A stretch of DNA of 64,000 bases from Haemonchus contortus (Eukaryota > Nematoda > Chromadorea > Rhabditida > Trichostrongylidae): the NCBI GenBank assembly GCA_000469685.2, contig LS997564.1:27996959-28060958 (forward strand), read 5' to 3'. A program made the position numbers and the translations under genes. This document shows, in pieces, positions 12,448 through 24,480 of this stretch. Below the pieces are notes generated by a model. It did no database searches and was not told the origin of the DNA. It was given only the letters and a program-made list of their open reading frames with translations. Position 1 is the stretch's first letter. Every line of letters starts with the position of its first letter.

Positions 12448-15400
12448 TCAGGTGCACAGGTGACACCCTCGAGGACAGTAAGCCAACTTGTGTGCATACG
12501 GGACACGATAACAGAAACCTTGGGCAATTTGACGCTGACATCTGGAACGGTACCATAAACATTCCTATATTGAATGCTATAGCAAAAAAACTCCCCTCAC
12601 CCTGGCTGGTCCTCACACTTGTCCTGCTCTTGTGTAGATGAAGGAGGTGTGGTGAGAGGCCTGGCGACTCTAGGGGTTTGCGGCATTACTGTAGTTGGTC
12701 GAGCCGTGTCCTTCGAAACTAAATCAGCTAAGTCTATCTTCAACGATTTCAGGCATAGCTTATCACCGTTTTACCATGTCGGTATCGCACAGTAGTGCTT
12801 GAAACATTGAACCTGTTCCATGTTATTATGGGGACCCGATTAGTGTAGGAGCGGAGCTTAATTCCAGCCTTGCCAACAGAACAAAATCTGAACAAAAAAT
12901 AAAAGGTGTTCGTTGAATGTTCAATCGGAAGATAAAGAGCTAGCAAACTGCCATTATATTGCTGCAAAATTTATACCTATAACCAGTGAGCTGCTGATTC
13001 ATGTTTGTCTTAATTTCCACACCAGCGTTTGGGCAGCCTTCGAAAGCATGATGTTTAGAAAAGCTCACAATCTCCACCTCAATTTCGGTATCTTTAGGAG
13101 ACTGAAAAAGAGACCCTATTGAGTCAGATTTCTCTTCATTACTCGTAACAGTGGCTGTGAAGCGTACTTGAATCCAGTAATAGCATTTGGTATAGTCTTC
13201 CTTAGAACGATCAACAGTTCCTAGACGGTCGGTGAAATTTTTCCATTCTGTCGATGCATTAAATGTGTCACCGCATTCTATTGGGCTTCCTTTGGGCTAA
13301 AAATAAGACTCAGTGTGGTGATCTGGATCGAAAATGTTTCCGCACCCTTTCATTGCATTGATTTCCAGCATATCCATCAGGACAGACGCACTTGGAGCAA
13401 TTAAGTGGATGAAGATATCCACCATTTTGACACATTCCTTTTCCCTTTTGCTTATGCTCACACAATTCTAGAAATAACTGCACTAAAAATGTTCATAAGG
13501 TATAATTTTTAGAGCACACATAAGAACCACTCAAAAAAGCAAGTTTTCGAGTGAAGAATTGGGTATATGGTAGATTGTGGCTGAAATGGGCTCCGTTTTG
13601 TTACATTTCTATTAAGGACGATAATTTTGAAAACTCACTATTGCATCCATAAAGCTTGTTCAGCATTAAGACATCTATAAAGGAGACAAACGGCGATCCA
13701 AGAGTTTGTCGATAGTACTTATCGTACGGGATCAGCGTCGGCCGCGTGCGGTTAATTGCACCACTGTTAATAACTATTTATGAGAACAAAGATTATATTT
13801 CAAAACAAACGAGTGAATCGGTACTGTTGGTAAGGCTTTCAGAAATCGTGGGCTTGGAGACTTTTGAAGATTTACAGGTGTTCTTGAAAAAGTTAACTTT
13901 GCTTCTGCGCCGAGGTTGTGAGGTGGAAATCTTTATTATGGCCAACGTTTCGACGGACTCGCCGTTTTCAAAGGCCTCACTTTCACCGCGAAGTGTAGCA
14001 CTACGCTACACGATTAGTACATTAGTAGCGAATCATTAGTAGGTTAATTAGCACATTAGTAGTTTCGCTACTAATGTACTAAGGGCGTAGCGTAGTGCTA
14101 CACTTCGCGGTGAAAGTGAGACCTTTGAAAGCGACGAGTCCGTCGAAACGTTGGCCATAATAAAGCTTTCCACCTAACAACCTCGAGGCAGAAGCAAAGT
14201 TAACATTTTCAAGTACATCAGAAATGCCGAGGTTTCAAGATGAAAGAACTTGGAATTTACAGGTGTCTTAAAGCATAGCCGTAGTTGAAGCACCGCAAGA
14301 AAGTAGTAGAAGTAAGGAAATTTGCGAGATGACTTCTCAAAATACCTCTGCTCAACGAAATGGAATAAAATGAAGTCGGCACTAAATATAGACTGACTCT
14401 GATGCGCGGTAGTGCATTATGCTACCATAGTCGTAGTCCAAGTCGAAGTTATCATTTTCGTCTTCTGTCCGCCAGACGAATTCACTTCGCCATTCCTCCT
14501 AAAAGCGAATGTAATTATTGCCAATGTTGTAGGCTGTACCTTTCCTTACTTCATTGTACCTTGATGTTTTCTAAGTCTACTATGATGTATTTATCGCGAT
14601 CATGCCTCGACATAGTGTGGTAGAATCCGAGAATATGACCGATTTCGTGAGCGGCGATAGAGGTGGTTTCACATCCAGCTGCTAGAGATATGAATTGCCA
14701 TTCTCCTATTTTTCCCAGGTTCGACCAACATCCTTCCCTTGCTTCAACTACTAGCACTTCTGGGGCTGCAAAAACTCTCATTGTTCAAGGCTCAACTCTG
14801 GTAGACATGAGTAGAAAAACGAGCAGTGAAACAATATCGCTACCGCTTCAGAAATAAGCTGGAAAAAAGCAAATATAGAGACTATTGATAGAAGGACACA
14901 CTTATTGTGGGCTATAGAAGGGATGGGTAAAGTGTTATCGCTTTACCAAAGAGTGTTCACGATGGGTCTAACTCTTGGTGACATCCAGATGCATCGACTA
15001 CGGGAGGCAATTTCCGCTTTTTTTTCGAAGCATTTCACCTACTTGTGCGGCCTCGCTCACCTGTGTCGTTGACGTCTTCCCTGAATTCTATACATGTGCC
15101 TTTTGTCCACATCTCAGCTGCTCTCAAAAAGGCCCTCTTGGCTTTTCCATCTGTAATTCCTTTCTGTTACTCGAACAGCTGTTTTACTTTGTCAACGGCA
15201 GTATACTTTCATCTCACTTAGCTTCTCATCGAAAAGGTAGTGCACAGTATGATTTTCCCATAGCCTCACGCCGTCTTTGTCTCTGAACGCCTGACGTTTT
15301 CTCCGGTTGATACCTTCTAACTCCTCTTCGAGTTCGCTGATGATAATTTTGCCTTGCTCCCTCAAGCATACACCTTGCTTTGCGTAATAACTTGTTCTCA

Positions 15401-16241
15401 TAAAAAACTCACTTAGTAAGGGAGATATCACCCTGAAAAAGTTTCTCGTCTACTTTATCTTTTTTGTTGATCTCGTCGATGTAGTCTCCCTGTGGGTTCA
15501 AGTGATCGAGTTCCATTGTTGGTAGTTGCTGAAGAGAGGGTCTATTGATACTTTTTATGGAGAGCACATTTTTCAGAGCTAAATACTCCGACCTTATTGA
15601 GTTGCTACATAGTAAGTACTCCTATGGTAATATGCCATCTAAAATTCATAGTATGAAGGAAAAATATGACAAAAATTGTTTGGATTCAAATTAAAATCGC
15701 ATTTGTCAGCAAGTATTTCAAAATCTATTTGTCATGTTACGCTATCAACTCTGCCTTCGATCTTAAACTTTATTTCTAGCTTAAAGAGCACAGAAGCTTT
15801 AGTAGAGCTTGCCATTGGCTAATATTATAGTGAAAATTAGCACGAGCCTTTCTTCTAATTATTCTATAATCCTGTTGTCAAATATCGCAGTGTCCCCTCG
15901 TGATTTAAATACAGCACAGCTTCCAAAAGTATTGGGAAATGTAACGGAAAATTGATACCTTGAATTCTTCCAATTTTTCTTTTGCCTTGGGTGTGAGGTG
16001 GTACGTTTGAAGTGCTTCATCACCCATGTCTCTGATCCTATCGATAATCTCCATTTCGGTTTTGTCAATGAGCTAAAATATCAAAAAGAATCGGACAACT
16101 CAAGCCACTAAGTAGACATAGAATTTAAAAAATGAATTCAAAGTGATTTGATGGGAACGAAACCTCTTCCTTTCTGGTGTTAGCGCTGCTATAGTCGTTT
16201 AATGTAGCAGCAAAGACCAGCATAAGCAAAATTAACCTCAT
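12448..16241 (-). CDS. Secreted astacin zinc metalloprotease (prodomain, astacin, EGF, CUB, ShKT)
   Basis: This is a secreted zinc endopeptidase. Exons (minus): 16241-16164, 16072-15959, 15528-15413, 15360-15218, 15150-15061, 14765-14560, 14498-14398, 13763-13639, 13467-13346, 13296-13168, 13101-12977, 12887-12775, 12718-12601, 12564-12448, about 565 residues. Every junction keeps phase except the last. The first exon encodes a signal peptide (MRLILLMLVFAA). The prodomain has the FQGDISLT motif and an RRKR furin-like site. The catalytic helix is HEIGHILGFYHTMSRHDRD, and the Met-turn is SIMHY. Then come an EGF-like module (CQNGG, CVCPDGYAGNQC), a CUB domain (KCYYWIQ, GVEIKT, GYRFCS), a Pro/Thr linker and a C-terminal ShKT pattern (GFC ... 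YCPRGCHLC, stop). The order resembles nematode NAS proteases and the hookworm secreted protease MTP-1, with ShKT added. The gap before the ShKT exon is only 36 bases and leaves the frame one base out. Confidence 0.92.
13862..14245. repeat. Long palindromic element in astacin intron
   Basis: The arms are about 13862-14026 and 14067-14245, around a loop of about 40 bases. The best-conserved inner part reads GGCCAACGTTTCGACGGACTCG, TTTCAAAGG, TCACTTTCACCGCGAAGTG and AGCACTACGCTAC on the left, with the reverse complement on the right. Identity falls toward the outer ends. It lies entirely in the intron between the exons ending at 14398 and starting at 13763, so it does not break the protease. It looks like a foldback MITE. 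Confidence 0.85.
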
Positions 16242-17388
16242 CCTGAAGACTTCTCAATAGTGTTAGAGATGATTCAATCAGTGTACTGCAATGAGTGGAG
16301 TATTTTAGAATACGATCAACATAGTCAAGTCAACCCGTTTCTTATGGACTCAACTAGAATTCTTTGTGCTCCCTACTCGATGAAATAGAAATAGCTTCAA
16401 AGTTAAAATCACGCGTTAAGGTCTTCCTCCCCCCCCCCCCTCCCTCGAAATGAGGCACTACCTTGAAGCCTTTCAAAATCCCAGTTCTTGTAAGTAATCT
16501 TCTGTGCTAACTTCAAGCGATAGCGAGAGATAACGACGTTTATTAAGAGTGGAAACCAGTGAGTGGAAAAAAGGAAGTCATTGGACGATGTATTCTTCAT
16601 CTCAAGTGCCATCAAGCTCAGGAATGTGTCTACATCTACAGATAAGCGAGAATGCCTCCGTGGCATTCATGCTTTCGTCTTGCATGTTGGCTTTTTTTAT
16701 CTGGAACACACCGTACAAAGATTAATTAAGTCACACTGGATTGGGTTATAAGGCATTTCAGCTGCAATTTTGGATTCAGCAAAACGAGGTAGTTTGGGCT
16801 TGTTTTGGTCACCCAACATTCTATCCAAATACATGGTACATGTTAGCTATATTCAGTTTTACTTAAGCTAGTGGTGGTTTTCATGATTCTTCGCTATGGC
16901 ATTCAACTGAGTAGTGCTGAACAGGTAGATCTCTGATAAGGACATGAAATAAAAGAATAATCACAAAGGCTGTGAAAGTGCGAGAACTGGAACGACGGCT
17001 TCTCTTTTATACGCACATGCTCCTTTTCATGGATGTTGTATAGTATTTGATTTAGAAAGGCTGGAGAAACATCAGTCCCTCCACATTTATATCAATATCG
17101 AGGCAAAATATTATGAACGCTCCACCACTAGGAAAAAGCTTCCCTTTTTGGATGGCCGCCAGCCCTCAATTGTGCAATTCTGATGTCAACGTTTTTAAGT
17201 AGTCAAAAAAATTATGCCGGCCACTTGTTCGCTTGTATCAAGAACACCGCATTTATTGCTAATTGCAATTTGCAGCCCACGAAGATTTGGCCACTGCACT
17301 TGCTTAGTTCGTCTGATAGAGCAGACTTAAGACTCAAATGCTTGTTCTCGTATCGTATATATCTGTGGCCTCTACAATTCAAATAGCT
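16242..17388. other. Intergenic upstream of the protease gene
   Basis: No gene is supportable. The only distinctive feature is a run of twelve C at 16429-16440. The sequence immediately 5' of the protease start (GTCTTCAGGATG) fits a spliced-leader acceptor, but it could equally be an intron end. Confidence 0.5.
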
Positions 17389-17392
17389 TTAA

Positions 17393-17989
17393 CACGTTGA
17401 CGACAATGTTGCGCAATGGTGCGCGACAGCCAGTCTGTCTCATGGGACGATGTCGCGCAATGCTGCGCGACAGTGCATTCTTCGATTAAAATGTGTGTGC
17501 TCTTTCCGTTTTTTGTGCAGATTTTCAATTTAGGTTATAAGTGTCCAAAATAGCACCGGCCACCTATTAAATTAATTCCAAGATGAATAATACAAATACA
17601 AAACAGGATCAAACGCAGGAGCCATATCGCCGCCGTCTAAACCACCTGCAGCATCATCGTCGCTGTCGAGCAGCCACTGGTCAAAAATTTCGTTAAGACT
17701 TCCATTTCAATATCCGGGACACTAATGATGACAAAAATAGTCGCAAGGATAATAATACTCTCAGAGATCCTATTTATATATCCCTAATTCAAATTTATCA
17801 CCGCTAAATTTGAAATAACCCCAAGTAGCCACAAATCTTGGGCTAAATTTGAAGACTGCTGGAAGTGTTCCTGATTTCAAATGTTTTTGAATGTAATCAC
17901 TCATTTTTTCGAAAAATAACAAATTTCCAAGACAGAAACTGTGTCGTCCCACGGGACAGACACGGAAAAATTGGCCCGTCGTCAACGTG
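17393..17989. mobile_element. piggyBac-like non-autonomous element with TTAA target sites
   Basis: A 597-bp element is bounded by TTAA at 17389-17392 and 17990-17993. Its termini are perfect 12-bp inverted repeats, CACGTTGACGAC at the left and GTCGTCAACGTG at the right. A subterminal inverted motif (GTCTGTCYCRTGGGACGA on the left, its complement on the right) adds to the symmetry. Near the left end is a palindrome TGTCGCGCA-ATGC-TGCGCGACA. TTAA duplication and a CA..TG-type end are hallmarks of the piggyBac superfamily. The one frame inside (17770-17985 minus, 71 codons) is too short for a transposase, so the copy is non-autonomous. Confidence 0.88.
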
Positions 17990-18554
17990 TTAACAACATT
18001 ATTGAAGGAAAATAGACGCTAGGATTACTGGTTGTTTATTCTCGAGTCTCTTTCCTCCGCTTATTCACTCTCACCACCATGCTATTTGAGAGGGTCCTCA
18101 CTTTGTGTTACTCCCTGACATGGCTCTCGGATGTGCAAGTGACGTTGTCATTCATCCAGGATATCTATTAAAAGATCATGATGGTTTGGGATTGAAAGTT
18201 CACCAGGAAGTAACCTGCTTCATTGATCGATCCATCGACTACGCATGCGCTTGCTATTTCATCATCCAATATTGCTCATGCTTCTCTTGTTTTTTCAGCT
18301 GGAAAAGCTTTTATTTTTGAGCAGGACAACTGCCTTCATTTTCATTTTTGAAGTGGACTCTTTTCTTCACCACTTGTTTATTTTTTTGCATGAACGTCTC
18401 TGGTGTTGGATGAGGACTGATTGACTGAGTCTAGCAGAACATGACTGCCCTCGAAGAACGTAATTCATATTGGGCCTTTTGACAAAAACTTTTGACAAAA
18501 CAAACAAGCTGCTCTATCAACATTTCTATTCCTTTTACTGAGCATATAATACTA

Positions 18555-19451
18555 GGTGTGTGCATTAATTTCCGCCGCCGAATTCTAAGGGCCGTTGCGC
18601 GGACCATGTTGGAGGTTTACCGATGAAACCTGTCATGTTCTGTAAGGTAGGGTACTGGCTACCTACTTAAGGGCAGACAGATCAGTTTTGCCCCAAAATC
18701 CTGTTGCTCTCAGACTGATTGTTCATGGAACGTGATGAACCGTTTCCCTGGGGGCCCTTCCCCTGCTGTTTGATTACAAGAAAACTGGCATTGAAGCCCA
18801 CCGGATGCTTCTATGGAGGGCGAGCTTCATCTGAACGAACCTGCTGGGATAGTTTCTCTTCACTCGAGAGCTTGCAACGAAAGCGGAATGTTTACTGCCA
18901 AAAAGTAATGCTGTGCGTGCATTTGGTGGTAGAATCAAAGGGGTGTTTTGAACTATGAGCTGCTGAGCCTGAACGAAACTGTTACTGCTGACCGCTACGA
19001 ACACCAACTTGACAGTTTGTAGGATGCTCTCACCTAAAAGCTCACCTTAATCGCAAGAAAATATCATGAGGTGCCGTTGCACCACGAGCATGCCAGACCC
19101 CATGTTGCGAAAAATGTCCTTATAAAAAAATTGCAGTTGTTGGTGGGGACCAGGTTGTTCAGCCCGCATACTCTCCGGAACTTGCTCTTTCTGACCACCT
19201 ATTCCGGTCCATGCAAGTCAGTTTGGAAGATATACGCTTCCGGAATGCCGAAGAAGAGCGAAAATGGGTGGATAACAAGACTGCCTCAAAAGATGACGAC
19301 TTTTTTAGACCCGAATTCAACCAGATACCAGAAAGATGGCAAGAAGTTGTAGCTAACGATGGGCAATACATTGTTTAATGTACATTTAGTTTTGATTTTG
19401 TTATAAGTATGTTTTTGCACGCGAAAAACGGCGGAAATTAATGCACACACC
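18555..19451 (+). mobile_element. mariner-family transposon with decayed transposase
   Basis: An 897-bp element has perfect 23-bp terminal inverted repeats (GGTGTGTGCATTAATTTCCGCCG and its complement) flanked by TA on both sides, the mariner/Tc1 target duplication. Transposase remnants on the plus strand appear in several frames. They include blocks resembling the mariner catalytic region (HEHARPHVAKN near 19076, where functional copies have HDNARPH) and a C-terminal RYQKDGKKL block before the right end. Stops and frameshifts interrupt the reading and part of the N-terminal half is missing, so the copy is dead. Confidence 0.9.
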
Positions 19452-20096
19452 TAATATGTCTAAAAAAATCTTTTCTGTCATAGTTTTTGCTGCCGTCGTG
19501 TTCCTCATGCTACCCTTGATGATTCACTCCCTTTGCTGTAGGCGTATGTGTTGTCCATACCGCTTACAGAGGCAGCTGGGATAATTGAAGGTACCGGTTG
19601 TTGTAAATCACGTTAAAAGACTACTATCACGGAACAGGTATGAGATCAGGAGATTATCTCCAACAAGAGCTTGTCAATATTTGTAAATTCTGGACTATTA
19701 ACATTGATTCGGAATGGAAGTAGAATGCGGGACCCATCCTGAAACAAGACCGACGGTCGACGCCAAGAACTATGTATAACGACTAATGGTTAACTATTGT
19801 ACTGCCTCATTTTTCTGCGAAAGTTCTTGAAGTGAGTAGTGAGAAGTGAGTCAAGTTTGGAATAGGTTGAGCATAGGGTGAGTGCAAAAGAGCACATGTG
19901 AGCCTGGCGGAGCTCCGCCTCCAAGGGTCGGGGCGTGCGCCATGATTGGGCGGGGTCATGGACTAGTTCTTCTAATTCGGTCTCATTACATTCCAGACAC
20001 CGGAAAAAATGTGCAAAGGTGAGGGATGGGTCAACAATCAAAATAAAGGAAACTTAATAGCGAAGCGAGGGGCGGGGCGTGCGTTGAGGTGAAAGC

Positions 20097-20610
20097 TACT
20101 CTTCAAAATGAGTGTAACTTCGTTCGGAAAAGTTATAGAATGCGGAAAAAGAGTGGTCAGAGGTAATGGGACAAATGTGGTCAAGTCCCGGATGTGGGCG
20201 GGGTTGGCACCAAAGTGGGCGGGCTTAGATCAAAAATTCATAACTCTGTTCAGAAACGTTCTAGAGTGCGGGAAAAAAGTGGTCAGAGGTAATGGAACGA
20301 GTGTGGCCGAATCTTCGAAGGGGGCGGGGCTGGCACCAAAGTGGGCGGGGCCTAGATCAAAATTTCACACCTCTGCTCAGAGACGCTCTAGAACGCGGGA
20401 AAAAAGTGGTAAGCGGAATTGGTACAAATGTAGTTAAGTCCTCGAAAGGGCGGAGCTGGCACATGGAAGCGGGGCTGGGACCAAAAATTCATCTCTTCAA
20501 AAACTTTGTGGAATGTGGAAAAAATGGTTTGGAGCAGTCAAAAGAAGGGTGGTCAAGTTTAATGTGGGAAGGGTCTGCACTAAGGTGGACGGAGCTATGA
20601 TCAACCACTA
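20097..20610 (+). repeat. GC-box tandem repeat, about four units of ~125 bp
   Basis: Successive units begin near 20097, 20230, 20354 and 20481. They share ATTCATAACTCTGTTCAGAAA, GTGCGGGAAAAAAGTGGTCAGAGG and TGGCACCAAAGTGGGCGGGG. The open frame running through it (20108-20437) follows from the repeat and shows no protein-like feature. GC-box motifs (GGGCGGGG) recur both upstream (near 19950) and downstream (near 21710), suggesting that the tandem block is part of a larger repeated element. Confidence 0.8.
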
Positions 20611-20844
20611 ATAACTCTGCTCAAATATATCGAGCTTGATGCTCTCAGCAGTTCAGCGTTCGAATCTAGAGAGAACTATCTTATTCTGATTATCCAACAT
20701 TCCACTGAATGACTCCATCGTGGATAAGTGGCCGTCGACATATACTGCGCGCGTTAGCGTGCATAGCCAAACTGGTAATTTGCAACTCACTAGACACGCA
20801 ACTTATACAACATCCTACTTACTATAAGGCGCTTCGTCTGTCGT

Positions 20845-21342
<498 letters not shown>

Positions 21343-21838
21343 GTTCTGCCTTCTGTCGTCTGGTCATTTTGTCTGTATGTCTATCACGAAATTCCTTAGC
21401 TCCTTTAGATCTGCCTGGAGAGACCGGGTCAAGACCGTGGGATGGTAGGGCCATGTCCCGAGATGTATAAAACACACATCAGCTTGGCGGACCCCCACCC
21501 ACAGTGGCCGTGGCGTGCATCGAAATGAGCTGTTCTAAGGACCATGATTTCAAATTCGGTCACAAGACGGCTTCAAAACTGGGTTTTTAAGGTGGGTAGA
21601 GAGAGGAAACTCATAAATCCTGCTCAGTGGAATTACAGCGTTTAAATTTGGTAGGAGCACAGGCGAGAGGATGGGAACTCCCATGGTGGGTGGCGGGACC
21701 AAACTCCGCCCACAGAAGGCGGGGTTTCAGCGGAAACTCACAAATCCGATGAAGGTCTATAATGAAAATCAGCTCATGTGGCTCCGTGCCTCATGACTAG
21801 AGCCCCTAGCGCACGCGGTAACGTGCGTGGCAGCCTGG
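21343..21838 (+). repeat. Repeat flank with Helitron-like 3' end
   Basis: The segment continues the GC-box sequence (GGCGGGACCAAACTCCGCCC near 21690, GGCGGGGTTTCAGCGGAAAC near 21720). It ends with a short hairpin, stem 21809-21815 pairing with 21822-21828 (GCGCACG / CGTGCGT, one G-T pair), followed after six bases by CTGG at 21835-21838 and then T. A hairpin just upstream of a CTRR terminus is the 3' end signature of Helitrons. No matching 5' TC terminus was identified, so the call is tentative. Confidence 0.35.
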
Positions 21839-23589
21839 TATATAAAATACTGCTGTCATTTCTCACCTGGTTAACACAACTTTTGTCAATGCGCATTCCC
21901 ACTTATTGATTGAAAAAGCGAAATTCAATGGAGAACTCAAATATACAATTTCGGACATTTATCGCCCTTTAATTGTTTGTCCACAAACTACTGAATAACT
22001 TGTCAAGAAGCTGCCACCTCTTTTTTTTGGTCCGTCACAGTCGACGACATTCGAATCACTCGACAGTTTCCCAAGTGCCATCCTATAAGAAGAAGGATTT
22101 ACATTTTTATCAACTGTCAGCCCTTATTAATTGATATTGTCTTCTATCACCAACCATTGATCTATCATTTGATCTTGCCCCACATCACACATTCCTGTGA
22201 CTCTCATCTTGATACGGAGGACGTAATTATCTCAGTGGCCTTTGTCCTGATCCCCTCATAATCTCGGTACAACTAAACTGATTTTTCTAGAAGAAGGGTG
22301 AGTGAGAGTTCATCTAAGTCTTTTAAGCCAACTCCTGAGTCATTGCAAGACTGGTCAAGCAAAATCTTGTCTCCTCTATACTGGATCACTCAAGATTCCT
22401 TCGTACTGACTAAGTGAGTGGGCAATCCTCACACCTCACAAACACACTTGCATCATGTCTCCGCTGTCGCTTGCTAAATACTTGCTTAGAACTGTTTCTG
22501 CATCAATGGCTTAGAAACTGTTGTTAGCACTCCGATTCCCTGTCATCATTGCTTGAGAGAAGAATCGTTTACACACACGTTTGTTAAGGCAATTCAGCAG
22601 CGATCAGTAGCAATACAGCTGCTGTATTGCTGATTGGATCAGGGTGAGTATAAGTGAGAGAGAGAGAGTCAAATATACGTCTGATTTTCGAGTAACCCAA
22701 AAGATCATTCACTCCGGTTCATTGTCTACGACTGTCCTTGTTCACAGGACTGTAAAATGCGAGAAAGCTTTTTGTTTGTAACATTCCGTAACGGCTAAGC
22801 TACAGCCTTACCTACGGCCCTGCTCCATTCCCTACACAGCAGTCAAGCGAAATTATCGTCAGCAAACAAAAGGTGTTTGGCACAGTGTTCATGTCTCATG
22901 AATTGCATTCAGATTACAAATGATCCAAGAGATAAATTGTCGTTCGATGCATGATGCTCATGTTGCGATGCACATCTCGTACATGCCCTAAAACGCACAG
23001 AGGCGGGTTGTTCCTCCAAATACAGGAACATTATTATCTTGAGTGCTGCCTAAGGCATGCTGAGTTCTGAGTACTACTGGAAGGAGCTCGGATCTAAGCT
23101 GTTAGGAAGAGCACATTCTTTTTTTTGTTCGTAATTCGTTTTGTACGCAAGGGTTCGTGGGGAACTTGACATTCCTTGTGATTCTTTTGATGATCATGCT
23201 AAGAAACTACAGAGCTTAGAAATATGCATTTCCTTGGCTTTGATTCTGCTGAAGCTGGAAAGCGCAGATCCGTGTAATGGCCGGTGTTCCCGAGCTGAAA
23301 AGACGTAAAGGAAAACTTTGTTCTATGATTTCAAGAAAGTTCTTAACGATCTAGGTCATCTGAAAGTTGAACGTGTTCTATTTTGATGAGTAGATTAGAA
23401 TGGCCTATTTCAGGAAAGAGCAGATTGCTTGAATGTCTTCGTATTTCCAAAGTATGGCATTGAAACGCGCTCCCCGGCTTCGCTTCTCTCCAGAAAGAAG
23501 CCTCAACCAAGTGTCGCTCCATGTATAGGAGAAAGCGACGCAGGAAGGAACCTTCACACCACCCTGAATTCAGTAATTCTCATTGTCGC
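21839..23589. other. Intergenic, nothing recognised
   Basis: No coding block or repeat copy could be supported. A small perfect hairpin (AGCAATACAGC-T-GCTGTATTGCT) lies at 22609-22631, and a GA-dinucleotide run at about 22655-22668. Confidence 0.5.
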
Positions 23590-24480
23590 AGATGCGACGG
23601 TGGCCGACGGGCGCACCACGCGCGCCCCGGCCCATCTTTGCTCGGCCGCCACAACGCGGCGCGTATGTGCGCGCGTTGTGCGCGTTCCTTCGCTTAGCCT
23701 AGTCAGTCGGCACTCGTCATGCGCCGCGACCGGCTGGCTGTCGGCCTCAGGTCGGTATAGCCGGTAACGCTGTGATGTTGCCTATAAGGCAACGGAGCGC
23801 CAGTGTAAGCCCGACCAGTATCCGAGCGCTCCTCTCCGAGGGTGCGCAGTTGTCACCTGTCGGATACTGAGAGGGAAGAAAGGCAAGAAGGCCGCCGAGG
23901 CCAATGGTGGCCTGGAATGGACAGCTGAAGGAGCTTGCCTTGGGAGGAGCCTGAAAATCGAGAGACAGGTGAGTGTCGTGTGCTCACTCTTATATATGTG
24001 CCTTTTACTCATGTGCGCATATTGCGTGTTTTGATACATTTAATCGTGTGCTTTATTCATGATTATTCCCATTCTCCTCGTGTAGTATTCTTTGGTTCTT
24101 GGCCCGTGGGTCTAGTTTTTCTTGTATAGTTCCTTCTTTGGCATCTTGTAGTTGTAGTATAATTGTAGTGTAATTAGTGTAATAAACCAGCAACGCATAA
24201 TTCTGTACTGGCCTTGGAAAGTAAGAGGTAAGGCACTCTGGTAGCGAAGGGAAATGTAGGTCGTGTCGCCGCGTTCATACAGCTGGTCCTTGTGTCGGGG
24301 CAGGGATCCCGTCGCGGAGTCCATGGCTTGGGTCGCCGTGGCAAGTTCGGTGGGCCTTCCACAGCCAACACCCCTAGGTCCTCGGGGGTTGGTCCGCCCT
24401 CTTGTTCGGAGCGCAGGTAGGGTGTGGTGGGTCGGCGAGTGCGGAGGTTTGTGGGCTCAATACTGCTGATGCGGAAAAGG
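23590..24480. other. GC-rich segment, possible retroelement or repeat fragment
   Basis: The base composition departs from its surroundings. GC-rich blocks at 23590-23900 and 24230-24470 flank an AT-rich middle that ends in GTAATTAGTGTAATAAACC near 24170-24188, which includes AATAAA. A GGCAACGGAGCGCCAGTG block and GC-rich repeats such as GCGCGTATGTGCGCGCGTTG are present. The layout (GC-rich leader, poly(A) signal, GC-rich segment) could be a retroelement end, but no reverse transcriptase, TG..CA ends or terminal repeats were found. A CpG-rich host sequence is the alternative. Confidence 0.3.
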
